Shown here in pieces: positions 54,069 through 61,678 of a stretch of DNA of 64,000 nt. Below the pieces are notes generated by a model that worked only from the letters and a program-made list of their open reading frames with translations, was not told the DNA's origin and made no database searches. A program made the translations under genes and the position numbers. Source of the DNA: an uncultured Prevotellaceae bacterium (GTDB taxonomy: Bacteria > Bacteroidota > Bacteroidia > Bacteroidales > Bacteroidaceae). The stretch is taken from NCBI GenBank assembly GCA_902797505.1, contig CADBSW010000047.1:1-64000 (forward strand), read 5' to 3'. Position 1 is the first letter of the stretch, and the number at the start of each line of letters is the position of its first letter.

Positions 54069-55156
54069 TGAGGTGCATATGGATGATATTGTTGTCGTTT
54101 ATGGCATTAGGTATTGCTGCAAAAGACTATAAAATAGTAGGTAAATGTATTGCCCCACAAGCAAATGGTCGGATCTCGCTGGTTGTGTATGATGAAAACA
54201 ATCAGTTAGATACGATTGGTAAGGGTTTGATTACCAATGGCGAGTTCTGCATTACCGGTTCTGTCATGGATAGAAAAGTGGCTTATTTACTTATCAATGA
54301 CAGAGTGAAAGATTTCATTCCAATGATATTGGAAGGGGGGACGTATCATGTCGTTCTTGATGGAAATGTTGTTCTTTCACTTACAGGAAGCAAGGAACAG
54401 AATATTCTCAATAAATATCTGGAGACACGTATAGAGCAGAATCAACTGTTGGAGGAATTTCGGAAAAGACCTCTGGTGGAAAGAAGAAACGACTCTATTC
54501 GGGCTTATTACCAAGGTCGGGACAGTCTGATTACCTTAGTAATGAAAGCAGCACAGCTTCGACTATTGGATGAATATCCTGATAGATACGCCAGTACAGT
54601 GTTTTTTACACAGGATTTAAAAGAAAAAGGATTGGAAGAGTTGACAAACATATATGATAAACTTATCGGTCCGGGAAAGGATAATACATTAGCAAAAAAA
54701 ATATCTGATAGAATTGAATTGCTAAGGGCGCTTGAAAAGGATGCCTTAGCACCGAATTTCTCTATGAAAACTCCTGAGGGAAAAATCATTGAATTATATA
54801 AGATTCAGTCAAAAGTCAAGATTATCGATTTCTGGGCATCTTGGTGTTACCCTTGTAGAAAAGAAAATCCTACATTGGTGAAACTGTATGAAAAGTATCA
54901 TAACAAAGGATTAGAGATTATAGGTATATCTTTAGATAATGATCACAAGAAGTGGACAGATGCCATCAAGAAAGACAACTTGCCTTATTTGCATGTTTCC
55001 GAATTAAAAAAATGGAAATGTGAAGCTGTTAGGCTATATGATGTGAAGGTTGTCCCTCATACTGTTGTATTAGACCAAAATAACCATGTGATCGCAAAGA
55101 ATGTAAGAGGAGAAAAACTTGTTAAGCTAATTGATAGCTTAATGGATAAGCCATAA
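54065..55156 (+). CDS. TlpA-family thiol-disulfide oxidoreductase with DUF4369 (locus 2)
   Basis: A 363-residue exported protein: signal peptide (MMRCIWMILLSFMALGIAA), DUF4369-like N-terminal domain (about 21-115, YKIVGKCIAPQANGRISLVV), helical linker, and thioredoxin fold with WASWCYPCRKEN (Cys261 and Cys264) and cis-Pro in VVPHT. It is the counterpart of the TlpA at 19815. The start at 54065 overlaps the PKD-like stop, indicating translational coupling; an upstream start inside the preceding gene is unlikely. Periplasmic reductase activity is expected from the family; the partner is unknown. Confidence 0.9.
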   Translation: MMRCIWMILLSFMALGIAAKDYKIVGKCIAPQANGRISLVVYDENNQLDTIGKGLITNGEFCITGSVMDRKVAYLLINDRVKDFIPMILEGGTYHVVLDGNVVLSLTGSKEQNILNKYLETRIEQNQLLEEFRKRPLVERRNDSIRAYYQGRDSLITLVMKAAQLRLLDEYPDRYASTVFFTQDLKEKGLEELTNIYDKLIGPGKDNTLAKKISDRIELLRALEKDALAPNFSMKTPEGKIIELYKIQSKVKIIDFWASWCYPCRKENPTLVKLYEKYHNKGLEIIGISLDNDHKKWTDAIKKDNLPYLHVSELKKWKCEAVRLYDVKVVPHTVVLDQNNHVIAKNVRGEKLVKLIDSLMDKP

Positions 55157-55209
55157 AATGGTTCAGTAAATTCATGATGTTATATATTCACTTTTAAATA
55201 GGTTTGCTT

Positions 55210-56844
55210 ATGAAAAAAATATTTACTTTGTTGACGATGCTATTGACATTTACTGTCAGTAGTTTCGCTGATGGTAAGACGATCTATCTGGATGCTGACC
55301 AGTGGCAGCCGAATGATGGTCACTTTGCCGTATGGGCATGGGAAGGTGATGAGTTTGATACGAGTAAAGGCACATGGATTCCTTTGGAGTATGTAGAGGG
55401 TGAGCTTGCCGTTTACAAGGCTACCTTGCCAGTTGGTTGTAAGCATGTTAACTTTGCCCGTTTCATCAAGGCTACTCCAGTAGGTGAGTATGCTTGGGAG
55501 AAGACGGATGCAGCAGACTATCGTCCTTACCAATGTACCCAGGACGTTACTCTTGATGATGCTGTTGACCGCTATCGTATCACTGCGATGGGTGTGATGT
55601 ACCGCACAGCCGGCACCAAGGCAGCTAATATTGAGGCTTCGGGTATGTTCTCTCCACGTGAGTGGAACTGGCAGGAGTACAGTGTGAGTTTCAAGACGAA
55701 CAAGAGTTGGGAGAAAGTCTATGCTGTAGTCTGGAGCGGTACTTCTGAGACAGGCAACAATTACACGAATCTTACGGCTACTACAGTTGACGGTAAGAAT
55801 ATCTCCCGTGTGAAGGCTCCGGGTCGTCAGTTGGAGTTGCAGGATGGTGTTTACACATTCACGTTCAAGGCAGAGTCTGCTCCTGAGTATATCCGTTTCG
55901 GTGACGGCAAGGGTTCAAAGGATGCGACTTTCGAACGTACGACGGACAACCTTCCTTTTGAGAATGGTAAGGTTTATGAGCTATATGGTCCTAAGACGAT
56001 CTATCTGGATGCTGACCAGTGGCAGCCGAATGATGGTCACTTTGCCGTATGGGCCTGGGAAGGTGATGAGTTTGATACGAGTAAAGGCACATGGATTCCT
56101 TTGGAGTATGTAGAGGGTGAGCTTGCTGTTTACAAGGCTATCTTGCCAGCCGGTTGCACTCATGTTAACTTTGCCCGTTTCATCAAGGCTACTCCAGAAG
56201 GTGAGTATGCCTGGGAGAAGACGGATGCTGCAGACAACCGTCCTTACCAATGTACCCAGGACGTCACTCTTGATGATGCTGTTGACCGTTACCGTATCAC
56301 TGCGATGGGTGTGATGTACCGCACAGCAGGAACCAAGGCTGCTAATATTGAGTCGAGCGGAAAGTTTTCTCCACGTGAATGGAACTGGCAGGAGTACAGT
56401 GTGAGTTTCAAGACGAACAAGAGTTGGGAGAAAGTCTATGCTGTAGTCTGGAGCGGAACCTCTGAGACTGGCAATAACTACACGAACCTGACTGCCACGA
56501 CGCTTGACGGTAAGAATATCTCCCGTGTGAAGGCTCCGGGTCGTCAGTTGGAGTTGCAGGATGGCGTTTACACATTAACGTTCAAGGCTGAGTCCGCTCC
56601 TGAGTATATCCGTTTCGGTGACGGCAAGGGTTCCAAGGATGCGACTTTCGAACGTACGACGGACAACCTTCCTTTTGAGAATGGTAAGGTATATGAGTTA
56701 ATAACTGACCCGACTGGAATCATGACTGTCGAGGCTGCTCTGAAGAGAGGACAGATTATTTATACTTTGCAGGGTAAGCGTGTGTTTGAGGTTCGTAAAG
56801 GCACCGTTTACATTATTAACGGAAATAAGATCTTGGTGAAGTAA
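55210..56844 (+). CDS. Secreted protein with two near-identical 239-residue units (possible starch-binding-type domains)
   Basis: A 544-residue exported protein: signal peptide (MKKIFTLLTMLLTFTVSSFA), two tandem units of 239 residues each, and a C-terminal tail (YTLQGKRVFEVRKGTVYIIN ending ILVK) like Bacteroidetes sorting/anchoring tails. Each unit has a first module (DADQWQPNDGHFAVWAWEGD) and a second (SWEKVYAVVWSGTSETGN..EYIRFGDGKGS..FENGKVYEL). The second recalls CBM26-like starch-binding modules in its W..VYA.VW and final F.NGKVY pattern; this is a tentative resemblance. It follows locus 2 by 53 bases and may belong to that operon. A TTG codon at 55204 is a less likely start. Confidence 0.75.
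   Translation: MKKIFTLLTMLLTFTVSSFADGKTIYLDADQWQPNDGHFAVWAWEGDEFDTSKGTWIPLEYVEGELAVYKATLPVGCKHVNFARFIKATPVGEYAWEKTDAADYRPYQCTQDVTLDDAVDRYRITAMGVMYRTAGTKAANIEASGMFSPREWNWQEYSVSFKTNKSWEKVYAVVWSGTSETGNNYTNLTATTVDGKNISRVKAPGRQLELQDGVYTFTFKAESAPEYIRFGDGKGSKDATFERTTDNLPFENGKVYELYGPKTIYLDADQWQPNDGHFAVWAWEGDEFDTSKGTWIPLEYVEGELAVYKAILPAGCTHVNFARFIKATPEGEYAWEKTDAADNRPYQCTQDVTLDDAVDRYRITAMGVMYRTAGTKAANIESSGKFSPREWNWQEYSVSFKTNKSWEKVYAVVWSGTSETGNNYTNLTATTLDGKNISRVKAPGRQLELQDGVYTLTFKAESAPEYIRFGDGKGSKDATFERTTDNLPFENGKVYELITDPTGIMTVEAALKRGQIIYTLQGKRVFEVRKGTVYIINGNKILVK
55276..56699 (+). repeat. 717-bp tandem direct repeat inside the secreted protein gene
   Basis: The unit beginning AAGACGATCTATCTGG at 55276 recurs at 55993 with few differences up to about 56699. 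The period of 717 bases is 239 codons, so the frame is kept. The close DNA-level match indicates recent duplication or gene conversion. Confidence 0.93.
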
Positions 56845-56874
56845 ACGTTGTCTATTGACTATTTGCTACGAATT

Positions 56875-56916
56875 AAAATGTGGTGGCTGCATACATGACA
56901 GTCACCACATTTTTTT
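56875..56916. terminator. Bidirectional terminator between the duplicated-domain gene and guaA
   Basis: AAAATGTGGTGGCTG (56875-56889) pairs with CAGTCACCACATTTT (56899-56913), with T-runs beyond the right arm and A-runs before the left. It separates two convergent genes. Confidence 0.88.
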
Positions 56917-56948
56917 GTATCAAATAGATAGGTTAAGTTTTAATACGT

Positions 56949-58574
56949 CTATTCCCACTCGATTGTCGATGGTGGCTTTGAGGAGATATCATAGCATACG
57001 CGGTTGACGCCACGTACCTTATTAATAATCTCGTTGGATACCTTCGCCATGAAGTCGTATGGCAGGTGAGCCCAGTCGGCAGTCATCGCATCAGTAGAGG
57101 TGACGGCTCTCAAGGCTACGGGGTGCTCATAGGTGCGCTCATCGCCCATAACACCGACACTTCTGACGGTAGAGAGCAGGATAGCGCCTGCCTGCCAGAT
57201 CTGATCGTAGAGGGATACCTCGATCTCTCCATCGGTCATCGTGGCTGGAATACCGGCGGCCAATACCTTACGGGCTTCCTCACCGGAAAGCTTTACCTTG
57301 TAGTTACGCAGTCCACGGATGTAGATATCGTCGGCATCCTGCAGGATACGAACCTTCTCGGGGGTGATGTCACCCAAGATACGTACGGCCAGACCCGGAC
57401 CTGGGAAGGGATGACGGGTGATGAGATGTTCGGGCATTCCCATCTGACGACCTACGCGGCGTACCTCATCCTTGAACAACCACTTCAGTGGTTCACAGAG
57501 TTGCAGGTGCATCTCCTTTGGTAGTCCGCCCACGTTATGATGACTCTTGATGACCTTACCGGTGATATTGAGCGACTCGATGCGGTCGGGGTATATCGTG
57601 CCCTGAGCCAACCACTTGGCATCGGTGATCTTCTTTGCCTCGGCATTGAAGACCTCGATAAAGTCACGGCCGATAATCTTACGTTTCTGCTCTGGATCGG
57701 TGACGCCGGCAAGATCAGAGAAGAATTTCTCTGAGGCATCTACACCGATGACATTCAGTCCGAGCACCTGGTAGTCGTCCATCACCTGGCGGAACTCGTC
57801 CTTACGGAGCATGCCGTGGTCGACGAAGATACAGGTGAGGTTCTTGCCAATGGCTTTGTTCAAAAGTACGGCGGCTACAGAAGAGTCAACACCGCCTGAA
57901 AGACCGAGGATCACACGGTCATTGCCTAACTGTGCTTTCAACTCTGCCACGGTGGTATCCACGAAGGAGGCGGCACTCCAGTCTTGCTGACTACCGCAGA
58001 TATCTACCACGAAGTTCTTCAGCAGTTGGGTACCCTGTATGCTGTGGAATACCTCTGGATGGAACTGCACGGCCCAGATTCCTTTCTCATTCATGCCTTC
58101 CTGCCAGTTGGAGTAGGCAGCATACTTGACATCGGCTGTTGAACCGATAACGTGGAAACCATCGGGTATGGCGGTGATGGTGTCGCCATGACTCATCCAT
58201 ACCTGTGAGTGTTGCTCGAATCCTTTGAAGAGGGGATTCGTCGTATCTACGGTCTGCAGGTTAGCGCGCCCGTATTCACGGCTGTCGGCTTTCTCCACCT
58301 TGCCGCCTAAGGTATGTGAGATATACTGTGCACCGTAGCAGATGCCCAAGACGGGCAGACGGTTGACGAATTGCAAGAGGTCTACCTGAAAGGCTTCGGG
58401 ATCATGGACAGAGTAGGGGGAACCGCTGAGGATAACACCGATGACTGAGGGATCGTCCTTCGGAAACTTGTTGTAAGGCAGGATCTCACAGAAGGTATCG
58501 AGCTCGCGCACACGCCGTCCAATCAGTTGTGTGGTCTGTGAACCAAAGTCGAGGATAATGATTTTTTGTTGCAT
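56949..58574 (-). CDS. guaA: GMP synthase (glutamine-hydrolysing)
   Basis: Converts XMP to GMP with glutamine and ATP in the cytoplasm. The N-terminal class I glutamine amidotransferase has the nucleophile in GICYGAQ and the catalytic pair in VQFHPEV. The ATP-pyrophosphatase domain carries the P-loop [11 protein letters not shown], and the C-terminal dimerisation domain ends PPSTIEWE. At 541 residues it is slightly long, with a visible insertion of about 20 residues ([20 protein letters not shown]) in the C-terminal domain. The start is [13 protein letters not shown] at 58574, just after a consensus promoter; the longer open frame upstream is noncoding and contains the promoter. Confidence 0.96.
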   Translation of the reverse strand: MQQKIIILDFGSQTTQLIGRRVRELDTFCEILPYNKFPKDDPSVIGVILSGSPYSVHDPEAFQVDLLQFVNRLPVLGICYGAQYISHTLGGKVEKADSREYGRANLQTVDTTNPLFKGFEQHSQVWMSHGDTITAIPDGFHVIGSTADVKYAAYSNWQEGMNEKGIWAVQFHPEVFHSIQGTQLLKNFVVDICGSQQDWSAASFVDTTVAELKAQLGNDRVILGLSGGVDSSVAAVLLNKAIGKNLTCIFVDHGMLRKDEFRQVMDDYQVLGLNVIGVDASEKFFSDLAGVTDPEQKRKIIGRDFIEVFNAEAKKITDAKWLAQGTIYPDRIESLNITGKVIKSHHNVGGLPKEMHLQLCEPLKWLFKDEVRRVGRQMGMPEHLITRHPFPGPGLAVRILGDITPEKVRILQDADDIYIRGLRNYKVKLSGEEARKVLAAGIPATMTDGEIEVSLYDQIWQAGAILLSTVRSVGVMGDERTYEHPVALRAVTSTDAMTADWAHLPYDFMAKVSNEIINKVRGVNRVCYDISSKPPSTIEWE

Positions 58575-58591
58575 AATATGGTCTTTGGATG

Positions 58592-58622
58592 CAAAGTTAA
58601 TACTTTTTTGTCGTATAACAAA
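58592..58622 (-). promoter_or_regulatory. Bacteroides-type promoter of guaA
   Basis: Minus strand TTTG (58622-58619), 19 bases, TAACTTTG (58599-58592), 17 bases upstream of the start codon. Confidence 0.78.
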
Positions 58623-58718
58623 GAGAAAAGAAGGAAAATGGAAATGGAAAATTATCAGAGCAGCGAGAGCCAACAAATTTATTTGATTGGCCGAGTCGCG
58701 AATGATAATCGCCGAAGG

Positions 58719-58767
58719 CAATGGAAAATGGATAATGAAAAATGGATAATGGAAAATGGATAATTGA
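58719..58767. repeat. 7-bp-period spacer between guaA and the GIN-domain gene
   Basis: Heptamers AATGGAA, AATGGAT, AATGAAA, AATGGAT, AATGGAA, AATGGAT, AATTGAG run in register. Upstream is an imperfect palindrome CCAACAAATTTATTTGATTGG (about 58671-58691). The rest of this 300-base gap contains the guaA promoter and nothing else recognised. Confidence 0.6.
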
Positions 58768-58877
58768 GAGTGAATGGTTAAATATGTTAAAAAGTTAAGG
58801 ATAGTTGTCACAATATGCCTTGATGATTGTACTTTAGATAGAAAGAAACTGCAATAATAACCTTTTAAAATATCAGA

Positions 58878-59681
58878 ATGATGAGACAGAAACACTTTTT
58901 ATTCGTGGTCTTGGTGATGTTTTTAGCATTGCACACGACGGGTATGTTAGCCGGCAATCAAGTTGTTCGCAAGGTTAACACCTATAATTATAAGGATTTC
59001 AGTTCCCTCAGGATCAGTGGTTTCCCCAAAGTTTATTTCACCCAGGGCAACAACTACAGCATCCGCGTGGAGGAGAGCACAAGTCCGCATGTGAAGACTA
59101 TCGTGAAGAAGAATGGACAAATCCTTACGATAGAGACAAAGACGCTGAAGAAGAACCTTGGCAATGTAGATGCACCTGTCGTACGTGTAACAGCACCTAT
59201 GTTGAATGCCATCCACTCGAGTGGGGCCGTGTCATTGAACGCGATGATGAGTAGTCTGAAAACATCTCAGTTGGATATCAGTACTTCGGGAGCAAGTAAG
59301 GTTTTCTTGAAAGACGTGACGTGCAACAGCATGAAGATAGCCAGCAGTGGCGCCTCTTCACTGAACTTGGGTGTGGTAAGATGTCCATCTGTCAAGATCA
59401 ACGGTTCGGGTGCCAATAAGTTGAATATGAGTATTGTGGGTAATAAAAGCACGACGATGATGTTCAGTGGTGCTTCCAAGGGTTCAATCAATTATCAGGG
59501 CGACAGTCTGACAGTTAGTAGCAGTGGTGCCGGAAAACTCGATATAAAAGTGGATTGTAAGTACCTGAAGGCATATAACAGTGGTGCTGCGAAGATGGCG
59601 ATTGGCGGTACTGCCGACCATACGGAGATTAAGTCCTACGGGGCTTCTAAGATAAACACATCCGAACTGAACAAGTACTAA
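58878..59681 (+). CDS. GIN-domain (DUF2807) exported protein
   Basis: A 267-residue protein with a signal peptide ([20 protein letters not shown]) and a right-handed beta-helix-like GIN domain. The body is built of short strands with repeated SSGA/GASK turns ([55 protein letters not shown]). The family is described as putative adhesin heads, but function is unproven. It is the first gene of a probable three-gene operon with the membrane-tethered sigma (22-base gap) and a small exported protein. It could be the target or sensor of that sigma. Confidence 0.88.
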   Translation: MMRQKHFLFVVLVMFLALHTTGMLAGNQVVRKVNTYNYKDFSSLRISGFPKVYFTQGNNYSIRVEESTSPHVKTIVKKNGQILTIETKTLKKNLGNVDAPVVRVTAPMLNAIHSSGAVSLNAMMSSLKTSQLDISTSGASKVFLKDVTCNSMKIASSGASSLNLGVVRCPSVKINGSGANKLNMSIVGNKSTTMMFSGASKGSINYQGDSLTVSSSGAGKLDIKVDCKYLKAYNSGAAKMAIGGTADHTEIKSYGASKINTSELNKY

Positions 59682-59703
59682 CTAAATCTCTCGTTTTTAA
59701 AGT

Positions 59704-60459
59704 ATGACGCAAGAAGAATTGCAGAAAGAGGTGTTGCGTGTGCGACCGAAGATGGTCGCGCAGGCACACCGTTATCTTCCGGGCATGGAGGCAGAGGACA
59801 TCGTGCAGGATGCCCTGCTGAAGATGTGCCTGTTGCGTCAACAGTTACGGGCACCTATCGACACATTCGCTTCGGTGCTGGTGAGAAACCTCTCGCTCAA
59901 CCAACTGCGACGGATGCAGAAGAGAGATACGACGACGGATATCGACACCCTCGTGAATGAACTGACTGAGGAGATAGAAGAAGCGGAAACCGAGCAGTTG
60001 ATGCGCATCGTGGACAGTCTGCCGTCCAGACAACAGACGATTATCCGTCTGCACGATATGGAGGGCATGAACTACCGGGAGATCTCTTTGCTTACGGGCA
60101 TGCCGGAGACCGCCTTGCGGAAGACGGTCAGTCGTATCCGTCTGAATATCCGTCTGAGATATCTCGCAGCTATCTCTGCTGCTGTGGCACTATTAATAAT
60201 AGGTGTAACATCTTATCGTGCTTATCGGTGGGATCAGTTCTGCAGGAAATACGAAGGATCGTACGTGGTGATTGACGGCCAGAGAAATGATAATCTGCGT
60301 CAGATTCGTTCTCAGATCAAGGAGACCTTGGCTTCTGCCAATGACATAGAGGCTTCTGCAAACAGTCGTCAGATTGTCGATGATGCAGAAAAAGAACTAC
60401 TCAACAGTATCACTGACGAGGCTGAGCGAAGTAGATTGGAGAATTTGTTAAATGATTGA
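59704..60459 (+). CDS. ECF-type sigma factor fused to a transmembrane helix and extracytoplasmic domain
   Basis: A 251-residue protein. Residues 1-150 are an ECF-like sigma: region 2 includes AHRYLPGMEAEDIVQDALLKM and LVRNLSLNQLRRM; region 4 includes LPSRQQTIIRLHDMEGMNYREISLLTGMPETALRKTVSRIR. Residues about 153-171 form a membrane helix (YLAAISAAVALLIIGVTSY). The last 80 residues (YEGSYVVIDGQRNDNLRQIR and a charged helix) should lie outside the cytoplasm. A sigma joined in one chain to a membrane anchor could be released by proteolysis or act at the membrane. The reading frame is continuous with no sign of a sequencing frameshift. It lies between a GIN protein and a small exported protein. 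Confidence 0.85.
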   Translation: MTQEELQKEVLRVRPKMVAQAHRYLPGMEAEDIVQDALLKMCLLRQQLRAPIDTFASVLVRNLSLNQLRRMQKRDTTTDIDTLVNELTEEIEEAETEQLMRIVDSLPSRQQTIIRLHDMEGMNYREISLLTGMPETALRKTVSRIRLNIRLRYLAAISAAVALLIIGVTSYRAYRWDQFCRKYEGSYVVIDGQRNDNLRQIRSQIKETLASANDIEASANSRQIVDDAEKELLNSITDEAERSRLENLLND

Positions 60460-60472
60460 AGATAAGAATGAT

Positions 60473-60868
60473 ATGAGAAATAATATAAGAAAAACTGTAA
60501 CACTCTTGATATTACTGCTGATGGTGGTAATACCCGGGAGGGCACAGAACAGTATTGACCGCATGGTGGAGGATTACTCCACGGTGGGAACGTCAAGCTT
60601 TACGTCGGTGGTGGAGCGTGACCCCAAAACCCGACAGGTGAAAAAGGTGGTGAAAGTGTTGACACTGCCCGGCCATCAGACAAGTCAATTCCACGATGCC
60701 TTCCTGAAAGAGAAAGCCACCGGTACATTTACCGAACAACAGCAGAGTGGGATGCAGACCCTCACCCTGACCTGTGAGAAACCTGCTCAGACACGTCTGT
60801 ATATGCTCCGCCGTAATAATGCGTTTGGAAAGGTCACGATCATTGTGAAGAGGAAAAACAAAGAATAG
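60473..60868 (+). CDS. Small exported protein of the GIN/sigma operon (possibly DUF5024)
   Basis: A 131-residue protein with a signal peptide (TVTLLILLLMVVIPGRAQ), then a compact domain with NSIDRMVEDYSTVGTSSFTS and basic strands KKVVKVLTLPG and KVTIIVKRKNK. It may correspond to the Bacteroidetes DUF5024 family, which I cannot confirm. The start at 60473 gives a clean signal peptide; an ATG at 60452 overlapping the sigma stop is possible and would couple translation. It is the last gene before a bidirectional terminator. Probably periplasmic; function unknown. Confidence 0.72.
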   Translation: MRNNIRKTVTLLILLLMVVIPGRAQNSIDRMVEDYSTVGTSSFTSVVERDPKTRQVKKVVKVLTLPGHQTSQFHDAFLKEKATGTFTEQQQSGMQTLTLTCEKPAQTRLYMLRRNNAFGKVTIIVKRKNKE

Positions 60869-60872
60869 TTAT

Positions 60873-60928
60873 AAACACAGAGTCACAGAGATAAGGTGAA
60901 GATACTTAAAACTCTGTGACTCTGTTTT
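60873..60928. terminator. CACAGAG-type bidirectional terminator
   Basis: AAACACAGAGTCACAGAG (60873-60890) pairs perfectly with CTCTGTGACTCTGTTT (from 60912), followed by a T-run. It lies between convergent genes and is of the same sequence family as 37152-37226. Confidence 0.85.
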
Positions 60929-60943
60929 TTATGATTGACTAAC

Positions 60944-61678
60944 TTATAAACTCTTTCTGAGGAAGTCCTCAGCCTCACGAAGGGTATCTATCTTACCCAC
61001 ATCCATCAGTCGCAGATCTTTTTTACAATAACCGTAGATGGGATGATCGGAGCACCACTTGAGATAGAAATCCATGATGCCGAAGCGATCGGGCATCTCT
61101 TCGAAGACCGGAAACATGACGGGGTTTATCATGTGTATGCCACTGAATGCCAGATGCTGAAAGTTGTCTGTCTGCAGACTGGGATAAGGACTCTTTACCT
61201 CACCCGTCTCGATGTTCGTCCAACCGTTTAGCAACATCTTTTCATCAAAGAGCAGATAACGCTTGGTGGTGCGCTCACTAACCAGTAGTGTGGCTTCATG
61301 ATCCTTACCTTTCTCATAGAAATCATTCAGATCGATATTGCTCAGGATATCCACATTATGAATAAGGATTGGAGAATCCTGGTCGAAGAGCGGCAATGCT
61401 TTCTTGATGCCGCCACCCGTCTCTAATAGCTTTTCCTGTTCATCACTGATACGGATATCGATGCCAAAATGATTGTTTTCCTGCAGGTAATCGATAATCT
61501 GTTGTGCAAAGTGATGCACATTGACCACGATCCGTTCGAATCCCGCCTCTTTCAATCGCATGATGACATGCCACAAGAGGGGTTGTCCGTTTACGGGAAC
61601 CAATGCTTTGGGCATCGTGTCGGTCAACGGCTTGAGTCTTGTGCCCAATCCCGCTGCGAAGATCATTGCTTGTCTCAT
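60944..61678 (-). CDS. Sugar-1-phosphate nucleotidyltransferase, MurU-like
   Basis: A 244-residue nucleotidyltransferase of the GT-A fold. The pyrophosphorylase signature AAGLGTRLKPLTDTMPKALVPV is at 8-29, the GGGIKKALPLF loop near 90, and metal-binding VDILSNID near 109. Length and motifs fit MurU, which makes UDP-MurNAc from MurNAc-1-phosphate in cell-wall recycling. The neighbouring gene, overlapping by 4 bases (ATGA), encodes a kinase of the AmgK type fused to a RapZ C-terminal domain, which strengthens this reading. The sugar specificity is inferred from the pair. Confidence 0.85.
   Translation of the reverse strand: MRQAMIFAAGLGTRLKPLTDTMPKALVPVNGQPLLWHVIMRLKEAGFERIVVNVHHFAQQIIDYLQENNHFGIDIRISDEQEKLLETGGGIKKALPLFDQDSPILIHNVDILSNIDLNDFYEKGKDHEATLLVSERTTKRYLLFDEKMLLNGWTNIETGEVKSPYPSLQTDNFQHLAFSGIHMINPVMFPVFEEMPDRFGIMDFYLKWCSDHPIYGYCKKDLRLMDVGKIDTLREAEDFLRKSL

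Noticed and set aside
55204..55209. TTG start codon for the duplicated-domain protein
   Set aside because: An ATG two codons downstream begins a standard signal peptide.
58575..58895. N-terminal extension of GMP synthase by 107 codons
   Set aside because: The extension runs through the guaA promoter and an AT-rich repeat; the conserved amidotransferase domain begins at the chosen start.
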